From Verrucomicrobiaceae bacterium (GTDB lineage: Bacteria; Verrucomicrobiota; Verrucomicrobiia; Verrucomicrobiales; Akkermansiaceae), in the NCBI GenBank assembly GCA_027485615.1, contig JAIXQS010000144.1, forward strand, positions 104,894-168,893: a stretch of DNA of 64,000 bases, given 5' to 3'. Made by a program: the position numbers and the translations under genes. The notes beneath the pieces are model-generated. The model did not search any database. It was not told the DNA's origin and was given only the letters and a program-made list of their open reading frames with translations. Position 1 is the stretch's first letter; every line of letters begins with the position of its first letter. Below, piece after piece: positions 15,894 to 24,719 of the stretch.

Positions 15894-17083
15894 GGCTCGC
15901 CGCCCTCCGGCTTGGCGGGCAGCCTTTTCACCCTCCTGTGTTTCTTTTTCTTCGCGGGGATGAGGCCTTTCATGTGCTCGGATTTCCCGTAACAGAGCAA
16001 GGTGTCGTCGGCCTCAAGGACGCGGCAGCCCTTGGGGTTGGAAATGACCGTGCCCTTGCGGCGGAGGGTGAGCACCACCACGTCGTGCTCGCGCAAGCCC
16101 GTTTGCTCGATGCTCATGCCCACATATGAGCTGCCGATCGGGATATGGATGTCCGCCACCGAATAGCCCCGGGAAACGGTGAGGCGCTGGCGGATGTCGA
16201 TTTCCGGGAATTTCACCTGATCCGCGATGTAGTCGATGATCTCGCCGGCGATGTCGAGGCCGGTGGCTCCCTCGATGCCCTCAAGGCCGGGCGAGGAATT
16301 CACCTCCATGATCTGCGGGCCATCCTTGCCCTCCAGCATGTCCACGCCGCAGATGCGCAGGCCCATGATCTGCGCGGCGCGGACGGCGGCCTCCTCGTAG
16401 GCGGGTTCGAGCGTGATCGCCTCGGCTTTTCCTCCGCGGTGGACGTTGGAGCGGAATTCCTGCCCCTGCGCCACCCGCCGTATCGCGGCGACCACCCGGT
16501 CCCCGATCACGAAGGCGCGGACATCCTTCCCTTTGCTTTCCGCCACGAATTTCTGGAGCAGCACCTGCTGTTTCGTGGAATGCAGCGTCTCGACGATGGC
16601 GCGCGCGATCTCGATCTTGTCGGCGAGGATCACGCCCACGCCCTGCGTGCCTTCGAGCAGCTTGATGATGACCGGCGCTCCGCCGACGCGCTGGAGGGCG
16701 TCCTCGAGGTCGCGCTTGTCATCCACGTAAGCCGTGGTGGGAATGCCCACATCGTGGCGGGAAAGGATCTGGAGCGAGCGCAGCTTGTCGCGCGAGTTGC
16801 TGATGCCCGCTGCGGTGTTCGGCGTGAAGATGTCCATCTGCTCGAACTGCCGCACGACCGCCGTGCCGTAGCGTGTGATCGATGTGCCGATCCGCGGCAG
16901 CACCGCATCCGGCGTGCGCAGGGATTTCCCATGGTAATAGAGCGCCGGATCGCCCTGATCGAGCGCGATGGTGAGGCGCAGCGTGTTGAGCACCTCGATC
17001 CTGTGCCCGCGCTTCCGCCCGGCCTCGATAAGGCGGCGAGTGGAGTGACACTTCGGGGAGCAGGAAAGGATGGCAAGCTTCAT
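15890..17083 (-). CDS. RimK-family ATP-grasp ligase with C-terminal RCK_C domain
   Basis: A 397-residue protein; ordinary RimK is about 300. Residues 1-290 match RimK: N-terminal domain (AILSCSPKCHSTRRLIEAG), then ATP-grasp with RDKLRSLQILSRHDVGIPTT, PVIIKLLEGTQGVGV, DVRAFVIGDRVVAAIRR and the metal site IMEVNSSPGLEGIE. RimK adds glutamate to protein C-termini or makes oligoglutamate using ATP. Residues about 300-375 (TVSRGYSVADIHIPIGSSYV, GTVISNPKGCRVLEADDTLL) resemble the RCK_C/TrkA-C ligand-binding domain of K+ channels and transporters. A very basic tail follows. The gene overlaps the retropepsin-like protease gene by 4 bases. The added domain may let a small ligand control ligation. Confidence 0.86.
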   Translation of the reverse strand: MKLAILSCSPKCHSTRRLIEAGRKRGHRIEVLNTLRLTIALDQGDPALYYHGKSLRTPDAVLPRIGTSITRYGTAVVRQFEQMDIFTPNTAAGISNSRDKLRSLQILSRHDVGIPTTAYVDDKRDLEDALQRVGGAPVIIKLLEGTQGVGVILADKIEIARAIVETLHSTKQQVLLQKFVAESKGKDVRAFVIGDRVVAAIRRVAQGQEFRSNVHRGGKAEAITLEPAYEEAAVRAAQIMGLRICGVDMLEGKDGPQIMEVNSSPGLEGIEGATGLDIAGEIIDYIADQVKFPEIDIRQRLTVSRGYSVADIHIPIGSSYVGMSIEQTGLREHDVVVLTLRRKGTVISNPKGCRVLEADDTLLCYGKSEHMKGLIPAKKKKHRRVKRLPAKPEGGEP

Positions 17084-17191
17084 GCGGGGAGTGGTGTCCG
17101 TGACACATACGCCGCGCCATACTCCGCGTCAAAGCAAAGTCCCCGACTGCCGGAAAGGAAAATCCGGTGCGCGACGTAACCACCTCCCGCC

Positions 17192-18454
17192 ATGCAAAAA
17201 CCCATCATCCTTTCCCGCCGCCGTTTCCTGACCGCCACCGCCGCCACCGCCGCCTTCGGCCCCTCGTTCCTCCGCGCCGCTCCTGCGAACGCGCAGCTCA
17301 ACATCGCGTTCATCGGCTACGGCAAGCGGGCTTTCGGGGTGATGAACCATGCCCTGCAGCAGGCGGACGTGCGCATCGTCGCAGTGTGCGAGGTGGAAGG
17401 CACCCGCCTCGCAAAGGCGAAGGAGGAGGTCGAGAAACGCTACGCGGAGGACACGAAATCCGGCACCTACAAAGGCTGCGCGACCTATGTCGATTACCGG
17501 GAACTGCTGGAGCGCGACGATCTCGACGCGGTGGTGATCATGACGCCCGACCACATGCACGTCCACCCGGCGCTTGCGGCGGCGAAGAGGAAACTCGACA
17601 TCTATTGCGAGAAGCCGCTCACCCAGAACATCGCCGAGGGGCGGCTGCTGGTGAACAGCGTGCGGGATCACAAGATCATTTTCCAAACCGGCAGCCAGCA
17701 GCGCTGCGAGTTCGGCCACAATTTCCGCAAGGCGGCGGAGCTGATCCGCGCGGGCGGCCTCGGCGACCTGAAGACGATCCGCATCGGCGTCGGAGCCTCG
17801 CCCATGCCCTGCGATCTGCCCGAGCAGGAAACCCCGGCGAACCTGAACTGGGATCTCTGGCTCGGCCCCGCCCCGCAGCGCGGATACCATGAGGAACTCT
17901 GCCCGAAAGGCATCCACAACCACTTCCCCGCCTTCCGCAGATACGAGGAATACGCCGGCGGCATGCTGGCGGACATAGGCGCGCACCATTTCGACATCGC
18001 ACAGTGGGCGATGGGCATGGACGCCAGCGGCCCGGTCAGCGTCGAGCCTCCGGCGGCGGGCGATACGGGTTTGAAATTCACCTACGCGAACGGCGTGGAG
18101 ATGTTCCACGGCGGCCCGAGCGGCTGCACCTTTGAGGGCACGAAAGGCACCCTCCGCGTGGATCGGAATCTCCTCGAATGCGATCCGGCGGAGATCCTCA
18201 CCACGGTGCCGCCCGATGCGAACTGGCCAAAGGATCACCTCCGCAACTGGCTCGATTGCATCAAGACCCGCGAGGAGCCGATCTGCTCCGTGGAAACCGG
18301 CCACCGCACCGCCAGCGTCTGCCACCTCGCCAACATCGGCTACAAGCTCCGCCGCAAACTCACATGGGATCCCGCCAAGGAGGAATTCCCCGGCGACGCC
18401 GAGGCCAACGCCCTCACCACCCGCAAACCGCGAGCGGGATGGGAATACGCGTAA
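17192..18454 (+). CDS. Tat-exported Gfo/Idh/MocA family oxidoreductase
   Basis: A 420-residue protein. Residues 1-35 are a twin-arginine signal (LSRRRFLTATAATAAFGPSF). The NAD(P)-binding domain starts with LNIAFIGYGKRAF at about residue 36, followed by the family motif EKPLTQN (CEKPL, catalytic-region Lys). The C-terminal GFO_IDH_MocA_C-like domain covers residues 170-400 (GIHNHFPAFRRYEEYAGGML, DIGAHHFDIAQWAMG). Such secreted dehydrogenase-like proteins are abundant in Planctomycetes and Verrucomicrobia, where they are linked to sugar or polysaccharide degradation. NAD is bound before Tat export in characterised relatives. It is divergent from the RimK gene, 108 bp away. The substrate is unknown. 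Confidence 0.9.
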   Translation: MQKPIILSRRRFLTATAATAAFGPSFLRAAPANAQLNIAFIGYGKRAFGVMNHALQQADVRIVAVCEVEGTRLAKAKEEVEKRYAEDTKSGTYKGCATYVDYRELLERDDLDAVVIMTPDHMHVHPALAAAKRKLDIYCEKPLTQNIAEGRLLVNSVRDHKIIFQTGSQQRCEFGHNFRKAAELIRAGGLGDLKTIRIGVGASPMPCDLPEQETPANLNWDLWLGPAPQRGYHEELCPKGIHNHFPAFRRYEEYAGGMLADIGAHHFDIAQWAMGMDASGPVSVEPPAAGDTGLKFTYANGVEMFHGGPSGCTFEGTKGTLRVDRNLLECDPAEILTTVPPDANWPKDHLRNWLDCIKTREEPICSVETGHRTASVCHLANIGYKLRRKLTWDPAKEEFPGDAEANALTTRKPRAGWEYA

Positions 18455-18578
18455 CGATGAGCGCGTGCACCCCTACCAGCGGCGGCGATCGTGGCTCACA
18501 GGGTTGATGGTGGAATTACTAGAAAACACCGGGGAGATGCCGGATGGTGCGGAAGCACGGGTCGAGGGGGGGAGTGTA

Positions 18579-18833
18579 ATGCGGGGTATGGATACGACGG
18601 AAAATCGGAAAGGGGGGTTTCCCCTGGACTCGGTTTCGTTTGTGCTGGGCTCGCCGTCGCGTTGGCGTCTGTTGGAGGCGCTTTCCGAGAGCGGGCTGTT
18701 CTCGGTGGACGAGCTGGCGCGGCGGATCGGGCTCAAGCCCTCGACGGCGTCGAAGCACATGCTGCTCGCTGCACTTCGGCGGAGGCGGGGAGTGAGGAGG
18801 TTCACGTCACGCTGCGGTTCTGCCTGCCGATGA
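18579..18833 (+). CDS. Short winged-helix (ArsR-like) DNA-binding protein, probably truncated
   Basis: An 84-residue frame starting at the ATG 18579, with a purine-rich GGGGGGAG just upstream; a second ATG lies at 18588. Residues about 15-60 form a helix-turn-helix of ArsR-like type: FVLGSPSRWRLLEALSESG, then LFSVDELARRIGLKPSTASK with the recognition helix. After KHMLL the expected wing is replaced by an Arg-rich tail that ends inside the 3' end of the convergent ABC transporter gene (32 bases of overlap). Complete relatives continue for another 40-50 residues. This suggests a 3' truncation or frameshift when the neighbour was joined. It may be non-functional. Confidence 0.55.
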   Translation: MRGMDTTENRKGGFPLDSVSFVLGSPSRWRLLEALSESGLFSVDELARRIGLKPSTASKHMLLAALRRRRGVRRFTSRCGSACR

Positions 18834-21800
18834 CCCACGATGTTACGCCGCCGCAGCTGAGGATGACCAGGAGCAGGACCCAGCCGCAGAACTTCATGGT
18901 CTCCAGTCCTTCGGCGGCGAAGGGAACCGGCTTTTCCAGCGCCAGGAAAACATGCCGCGGCTTCGCGTTGCGGTAGTCGCTGCGGAACGTCTCCGCCTCG
19001 CGGACGAGGAGGTCGATGCGTTCGTTCACGAAGAAGGTGTAGGTCGGTTTCGCGTCCTTGGCGTCGGGCCAGACTTTCATGGTGGCGACCTCGATGGGCG
19101 TGCCCTCATCCACCATGCGGCGGATGCGCCCGACGAGGAGGCGGGCTTCGTGCTCGTTTTCCGCGCCGGATGCGAGCAGGCGGCGGAGGCCTTCCTTGAC
19201 CATCTCGAAACGCTCGAGGCTGTCTTTCCCGAGCTCCCCGCCGGTGTCGCGGGTGCGCTCGATTTGCCGCTGCAGGCGGATGCGCTCCAGCTCGAAGGGG
19301 TTGCGCGTGGCCTGTGCGATGAGCATGCCCTCGAAGGCGTAACGCAGCGGCATGATGCGGGCGGGAACCGGCACGCCGCCGCGCTCGCGCTCGAGTTTCG
19401 CCTCATCGAAGAGCCCGCGGTTCATTTCCTTGTAAGGCACGAGCGCCCCGGCGAGGAGCATCTGCGGAACGAGCAGCAGCGGCACGGCAGTGAGCGCGGC
19501 GCGTTCCGTTTTCACGAAAGAGGAAACCACCAGGGCCATGCCGGTCCCGGTCAGCGCGGTGAACGTCATCCAGATCCAGTGGTAGAGGAGCACGCCCTTG
19601 ATCTCCAGGAAATGGTTGCCGACGAGCAGGTAGGTGAGGCACTGAACCCCGCCGACGATGCCGAGGGCGAGGAACTTCGCGCCGACATAGGAGATGCCAC
19701 CGGGCTGGCAGTTGCGCTCGCGGCGCAGCACCGCGCGGTCGCGCAGGATCTCGGTTGCGGAGTTCGTCAGGCCCAGGAACATCGCCACGGTGACGCTGAG
19801 GAAAAGGTAAGCCGGGATGTGCAGCGCGGAGGAGAACTCGTAGCTGCCCTGCGGCGAGGAGCGCAACGTGATGGCGATGAGCGCGGCGAGGATGGGAGCC
19901 TCCAGGAAGGTGCTGTAGATCGTGCCGCGATTGCGGACTTTCGAGATCAGGGAGCGCTGGAAATGGGTCAGGAAAACAAGAAGCACCGCACGCCACGGAC
20001 GGCTCGGGGTGGGCGGGATCGGCAGCCTCGCGCCAGCCACCACCTCGCCAAGCCGCGTGGGCGGCGCCGCATCCCGCGCCAGCGATTTCAGAAGCGATTC
20101 GCTCTCGAAGCGTTCCTGCCAGAAGGTCGGCGGGAAACGCCGCGCCGCGCCGGTATTGCCGCCGTCGCCGATTGCGCTGAGGGGGGTTTCCAGGACATCG
20201 AAAACGAAATCAGCGCCGAGCGGGGTCTTTGCGATCATCGAGGGATGGGGGATTTCCAGCTCTTCGCAGGCATCGCGGAAATAGCCGACCATTGCGGCGG
20301 GAGTGCCGAAATATGCCACCTTTCCCCCGCTATCCAGCAGCAGCACCTTGTCGAAAAGCCGCAATACACCCGCACCGGGGCGGTGCAGGGAAGCGATCAC
20401 GATTTTCTCCCGCGCCAGTGCCCGCAGGGTTTCCGCGACGTGCTCGGAGTCCTTCGATGAGAGGCCGGAGATGGGCTCGTCGAAAAGGAAGACCTCCGCG
20501 CGGCTACCCAGGTCGACGCCGAGGTTGAGCCGGCTGCGCTCGCCGCCGGAGATCGTCTTGTCGCCGGGTGAGCCGACCCTGCGCCGCGCGATGCTCTGCA
20601 AGCCCAGCTCCGCGAGCATGCTGTCCACACGCCTTTCGTGCTCGGCGGGCGTGAGGCCGGGGCGGCGTATCATCAGGCCGTGGCGCAAATGCTCGCGGAC
20701 GGTGAGCTGCGCGTTGAGAGACTCTTCCTGGGGCATGTGCGCGACAAAAGGCACCAGGCGTTTGCGCTGCTCGTAGAGGGAGATGCCGTTCAGGTTCACG
20801 CGGCCACGCGACGGCTTGCGCTGGCCGGAAAGCACCCCCAGCAGCGTGCTTTTCCCGCTGCCGCTCGGGCCGATGATGCACAGCATCTCGCCGCGCCTCA
20901 CATCGAAGCTGATCTGGTCGAGCGCCCTGGCATCCTTTCCGAAGTCATGGCTCAGGCCATCCACTTCCAGCGATTCGATCTGCGTCCGCTCCTCATCGAG
21001 GAAACCCTCGGAAAAGCGGCATCGCACCGCCTGGCTGCCGGAAATCCGGATCAGCGATCCATCGCGCAGGGTCGCCCGCTGGCGCACCGGCAGTCCGTCC
21101 ACCAGAATGGTGCCGCCCGCTTCGCGGATTTCCAAGAAACCGCTGGAGCCTTCGCCGTCGTAGCGGATGAACAACACGGTCTTCGGCGCGAGCTTGGCGC
21201 TCAACAGAAGATCGCCCCGCCCGAGCGTCGTCGCATCGTTCGATACGAGGTATTCCTGCTTCTCGGCGGCGAGACGGAACCGCCGCCCCGATTGCAGGGC
21301 GCGTTTCCGGAGCTCATTCACGGTAAGGCTGAAACCGGACGGCCCGCCGATGCGCTCGTGGTTGAGGCAGGTGACCGCCTCGCCTTTTTTCAGGGCACCC
21401 TTGCTACCGCAATACAAGGTCGTATCGGCCAGCACCTCGATGACCGCCGTTAACCCGAACCGAACGCGCAGCTCGCTGCTTCGCACGCGGGTGCGCTCGG
21501 CGACCAGCCCCTCCTTGCCCGCCTCGATATAAAGCGCGGGCGTGCTGTCCATTTTCCGCACATCGAGGAAAAAACGGAGGTCGTCGTGGGTCATCAGCCA
21601 ACCGGGTATGACCAGTTCCTGTCGCTCGCGGACGCGCATGAAAGCGCCGGTGGCGAGGGACTTCCCGCGCACCCACAGCGGCAACGCGCCGGTGTTGCGC
21701 AGCAGGATCAGATCCCCGGCGCGGTATACGCGGAACTCCTGCGCACCGGCCGCGGGCGGCAATGTGACATCGGCGCTTGTGCCGCCAAAAACGAGTTTTT

Positions 21801-22329
21801 CGAAGGGCAGGTCGCCGTCCGGGACATCGGTCTCCTCGCCGCGCATTTCCCGCATGATCGCCGTGCCCATCTCCGGCTGCCCCAGGCGGCGCATGAAAAT
21901 TTCGAAGCTCGCGCGGCTCCGTTCCGAGCGCCCGGCCGCATCCACCAGCGTGAAAAGCTGCAGGCCCACGGCAAGCTTGCCCGTCTCACCGAGTGTCTCG
22001 CGCAATTCGGCTGCCAACCCATGCATCGGCTTCGGGCTCTTGACTGCGCGCCGCAACCGCCTTGTCAGCCATGCATGATCCACCTCGGGAAAGGCGCTGC
22101 GCAACATGTCAAGGATCAGATCCGCCTCGGCCGCGCTGAGTATGTCGTCGAGCGTGGCGAAGGCCGCGAAGGCATCCACCAGCGCGCCCACCTGTCCCTC
22201 GGTGCGCTTTCCGATCCTCCCGAACCTTCCCGCGCCCGGCAGCCAGGCCGGCAGCTTCGCGAGCCAGCCACGTCTGCCGCCGCCACGCCCCCCGCCCCCG
22301 GGGCCTTTCCACTCGCCTTCAACATCCAT
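18802..22329 (-). CDS. Multidomain ABC transporter: TerB-like + FHA-like + ABCG ATPase + ABC2 membrane domain
   Basis: A 1175-residue fused half transporter. After a Gly/Arg-rich start, residues about 45-165 resemble a TerB/DjlA-type helical domain (DDILSAAEADLILDML). Two beta-rich parts follow (190-260 and 370-430); the second, with LGRGDLLLSAKLA and ILVDGLPVRQRATLRDG, looks FHA-like. The ATPase covers about 450-690: Walker A GPSGSGKSTLLG, signature ISGGERSRLNLGV, Walker B VFLFDEPISGL. A permease region from about 830 has TM segments and ends in a long soluble loop before the last span. The ATPase-before-permease order and the SGGERSR signature are ABCG (White) type. Domain fusions of FHA with ABCG occur elsewhere; TerB is the unusual addition. 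The substrate is unknown. Confidence 0.84.
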   Translation of the reverse strand: MDVEGEWKGPGGGGRGGGRRGWLAKLPAWLPGAGRFGRIGKRTEGQVGALVDAFAAFATLDDILSAAEADLILDMLRSAFPEVDHAWLTRRLRRAVKSPKPMHGLAAELRETLGETGKLAVGLQLFTLVDAAGRSERSRASFEIFMRRLGQPEMGTAIMREMRGEETDVPDGDLPFEKLVFGGTSADVTLPPAAGAQEFRVYRAGDLILLRNTGALPLWVRGKSLATGAFMRVRERQELVIPGWLMTHDDLRFFLDVRKMDSTPALYIEAGKEGLVAERTRVRSSELRVRFGLTAVIEVLADTTLYCGSKGALKKGEAVTCLNHERIGGPSGFSLTVNELRKRALQSGRRFRLAAEKQEYLVSNDATTLGRGDLLLSAKLAPKTVLFIRYDGEGSSGFLEIREAGGTILVDGLPVRQRATLRDGSLIRISGSQAVRCRFSEGFLDEERTQIESLEVDGLSHDFGKDARALDQISFDVRRGEMLCIIGPSGSGKSTLLGVLSGQRKPSRGRVNLNGISLYEQRKRLVPFVAHMPQEESLNAQLTVREHLRHGLMIRRPGLTPAEHERRVDSMLAELGLQSIARRRVGSPGDKTISGGERSRLNLGVDLGSRAEVFLFDEPISGLSSKDSEHVAETLRALAREKIVIASLHRPGAGVLRLFDKVLLLDSGGKVAYFGTPAAMVGYFRDACEELEIPHPSMIAKTPLGADFVFDVLETPLSAIGDGGNTGAARRFPPTFWQERFESESLLKSLARDAAPPTRLGEVVAGARLPIPPTPSRPWRAVLLVFLTHFQRSLISKVRNRGTIYSTFLEAPILAALIAITLRSSPQGSYEFSSALHIPAYLFLSVTVAMFLGLTNSATEILRDRAVLRRERNCQPGGISYVGAKFLALGIVGGVQCLTYLLVGNHFLEIKGVLLYHWIWMTFTALTGTGMALVVSSFVKTERAALTAVPLLLVPQMLLAGALVPYKEMNRGLFDEAKLERERGGVPVPARIMPLRYAFEGMLIAQATRNPFELERIRLQRQIERTRDTGGELGKDSLERFEMVKEGLRRLLASGAENEHEARLLVGRIRRMVDEGTPIEVATMKVWPDAKDAKPTYTFFVNERIDLLVREAETFRSDYRNAKPRHVFLALEKPVPFAAEGLETMKFCGWVLLLVILSCGGVTSWVIGRQNRSVT

Positions 22330-22412
22330 CGCTCACCGTTTCTGACAGGTAGGCGGCAACCCCGCAAGTCTTCGCACGGAGGCCGTTGTTGGTGCAGGAA
22401 GCGGTGAGGGCC

Positions 22413-23660
22413 TTAGTGCGAGGTCGGCTTGAGCACGAAGAGACCGCGCGTCGCTTCGTAGGCATGTGACATTTTGATCCGCTTCATCTCGTGCCCCGCA
22501 CCCCATGAATCGGAGAAAATGATTTCTTTCTCCACATCGTTGTAACCGATGATCAGGCGCATATGCCCCCCCGATGCCTGTGGATTGAGCTGGGGTTTCT
22601 CCGGATAGCGGCCCAACTCCAGGGACCAGAGCAGTGGCAGGCCGCTATCAATGTGACTGCGGATTTCCTTGAGGAATTTCCGTTCATCGACCGGATCTCC
22701 CACATAATACTCGCCTTTTTTTACATTAACCGATGTCAATTTCCCGCCGCGATCCGTCATGCCGATGGTATCGAGCCGTGTCCTGAAGCGGTAATCGATC
22801 TTATCGAGTTCCTTTGCCATGGTGAGCGTGCTGGTGCCCCGCTTGGGATCGGCTTCCGCAATCTGCGCAATCTGGTGCATGTCCGCGCCGATGCCGTAGT
22901 ATTCGAAAACGCGCTGAACGGTGGCGACGACACAGTAGCCCTTGTCGCCCTGATCGACCATGGGAAGGGTTGAAATGAAGATATCCCCGTTTTCGGATTT
23001 CGTAAGGTTATCGGGGAGGTCTCCCTGACGGACGGCGGCGCCGCCGCGGCTATGGGTCAGGGATGTGGCCAGGGATCCCTTGGCACCCGGCCTTGCCATG
23101 CGCAGACGGAGGAACTCCCGGTCACCGCCATTCATGGCATTTTCGTTGTGTTCGAGGAGTGCGACACCCGTCTTGACGGAATACCAACTGTATCCGGCGG
23201 TGAGCAATCCGCTTCCGGGCTTGGCATCCTTGCGTCGCGGAGCCGTGCCCAGCGCCTCGCCCACGGCCTTTCCGGATATGGTGAAGCGCTCGGTGAAATC
23301 ATTCTCCGTGATATTCTCGGCGTCGCCGCGGTTATAGATGGAAAGCGTAACCAGGTTCAGCTTCCCGTCCATGAAATCGATGATCGCTTCCTGAACAGGC
23401 ACTTTCCCGCCGAAGGCGCTGAGGCTGATCACCACATTGCCATACAACTTCCGGCTGAGCTTGGCACGTGTGCGATCGGAGTTGAGCCAGACGAAGGAGC
23501 GGCTCTTGTCCTGCGTGTATTTCTCCTCGAAGCCATCAGGCGTCATTTCCCAATTCGCCGGAACAGTGAGGAGTGGATCGAGATCGCAAGGGATCTCTTT
23601 TGCGCCCGAGAACGTGATCAGCAGCAATGAGCTTATGGCGACGTAAACATTCTTCAGCAT
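22413..23660 (-). CDS. Secreted papain-fold (C39-like) cysteine peptidase
   Basis: A 415-residue protein with a signal peptide (residues 1-20, cleavage near SGAKE). Residues about 25-200 form an unassigned beta-rich domain. The C-terminal part from about residue 230 is a C39-like papain fold: catalytic Cys243 in MVDQGDKGYCVVATVQRVFE, His366 in GGHMRLIIGYND, and Asp384 in FSDSWGAGHE in the third-residue position (Asn or Asp in the family). It should act outside the cytoplasm; the substrate is unknown. Unlike bacteriocin-processing C39 domains it is not fused to an ABC transporter, although an ABC transporter gene lies 83 bp downstream on the same strand. Confidence 0.78.
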   Translation of the reverse strand: MLKNVYVAISSLLLITFSGAKEIPCDLDPLLTVPANWEMTPDGFEEKYTQDKSRSFVWLNSDRTRAKLSRKLYGNVVISLSAFGGKVPVQEAIIDFMDGKLNLVTLSIYNRGDAENITENDFTERFTISGKAVGEALGTAPRRKDAKPGSGLLTAGYSWYSVKTGVALLEHNENAMNGGDREFLRLRMARPGAKGSLATSLTHSRGGAAVRQGDLPDNLTKSENGDIFISTLPMVDQGDKGYCVVATVQRVFEYYGIGADMHQIAQIAEADPKRGTSTLTMAKELDKIDYRFRTRLDTIGMTDRGGKLTSVNVKKGEYYVGDPVDERKFLKEIRSHIDSGLPLLWSLELGRYPEKPQLNPQASGGHMRLIIGYNDVEKEIIFSDSWGAGHEMKRIKMSHAYEATRGLFVLKPTSH

Positions 23661-23791
23661 GTATGCATGCCTATCCGAGGGATCAGCCTAGCGCAAGAAA
23701 TCCGGTAATTTTCTCAAACCCCACATCCGCACCCGGAGAGATGATGACCTCCATGCGGACGCCGCAGCGATTGCCGACCGCGGCGCCGGAA

Positions 23792-24706
23792 TCACCGCAT
23801 CCTGGGGTTGAGGGCGATCTGTGCGAGGTCGGCGAGGAGGTTGGCGGCGACGATGAGGAAACCGTAGAAGAGGACGAGCCCCTGGATCAGGAAGAACTCG
23901 CGGTCGGTGGCGGCGTTGACGAAATGCTGACCCATGCCCGGGATCTGGAAGATCGTCTCGATCACGAAAGAGCCGGAGATCATCGCGGCGAAGGCGGGGC
24001 CGATGAAGGCGACGGCGGGGATGAGCCCCCCTTTGAGCGCGTGGCGGATGATGATTCGCGAGCCAGGCACGCCTTTCGCCTTGGCGGTGCGGATGTAGTC
24101 CTGGTTGAGCACGTCGAGCATGCCGCCGCGGGAAAGCCGGGCGAGGTAGGCAGCGTTGATCATGCCGAGGGTCAAGGCGGGCAGCATCCAGTCGGTGGGA
24201 GATGACCAGCCGGCAACGTTGAGCGACTGGAAAGAAAGCCCGGCACCGACGGCGAGCAGCGGGCCGATCACGAAGCTGGGCAGGCAGATACCGACCATGG
24301 CGAAGGCTAGGCACGAGAAGTCAACGGGCGTGTTTTTCCTGACCGCCGCAATGACCCCGGCGGGGATGCCGACGAGCAGCGCGATACCCATCGAGGCGAG
24401 GCCGAGTGCGAGGGAAACGGGGAATGATTCCGCGATGATCTCCGAGACCTGCACACCCTCCTTCTTGATCATCGGGCCGAGATCCTGCTTGAGAACCAAG
24501 TTTGAAATATAGATCGCGTATTGGACGGGTAAGGGCTTGTCGAGACCCATGGCTTTCTTCTTCTCGGCCACGATGTGCTCGGGGAGCGCTTTCTCCTCGG
24601 TGTAGGGGCTGCCCGGCATGGCGTGGACGAGAAAGAATGTCAGGGTGACCAGCACGAAGAGCGTGAGCAGGCCCTGCAGGAAACGGGAAAAAATAAGCTT
24701 CAGCAT
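23792..24706 (-). CDS. Oligopeptide ABC transporter permease (OppB/DppB-like)
   Basis: A 304-residue permease of the binding-protein-dependent transport family with six predicted spans. The N-terminus RFLQGLLTLFVLVTLTFFLV is the standard OppB/DppB opening, followed by MPGSPYT, a large periplasmic loop, and the cytoplasmic EAA-type loop (DYIRTAKAKGVPGSRIIIRH) that contacts the ATPase. ETIFQIPGMGQ is a further conserved block. It follows oppA by 13 bases. In full systems OppC, OppD and OppF come next; none is present here, where the next gene is a C39-like peptidase gene 131 bp away. Either the missing subunits are elsewhere or this is a remnant. Confidence 0.93.
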   Translation of the reverse strand: MLKLIFSRFLQGLLTLFVLVTLTFFLVHAMPGSPYTEEKALPEHIVAEKKKAMGLDKPLPVQYAIYISNLVLKQDLGPMIKKEGVQVSEIIAESFPVSLALGLASMGIALLVGIPAGVIAAVRKNTPVDFSCLAFAMVGICLPSFVIGPLLAVGAGLSFQSLNVAGWSSPTDWMLPALTLGMINAAYLARLSRGGMLDVLNQDYIRTAKAKGVPGSRIIIRHALKGGLIPAVAFIGPAFAAMISGSFVIETIFQIPGMGQHFVNAATDREFFLIQGLVLFYGFLIVAANLLADLAQIALNPRMR

Positions 24707-24719
24707 GGCGGTCGGGCGA

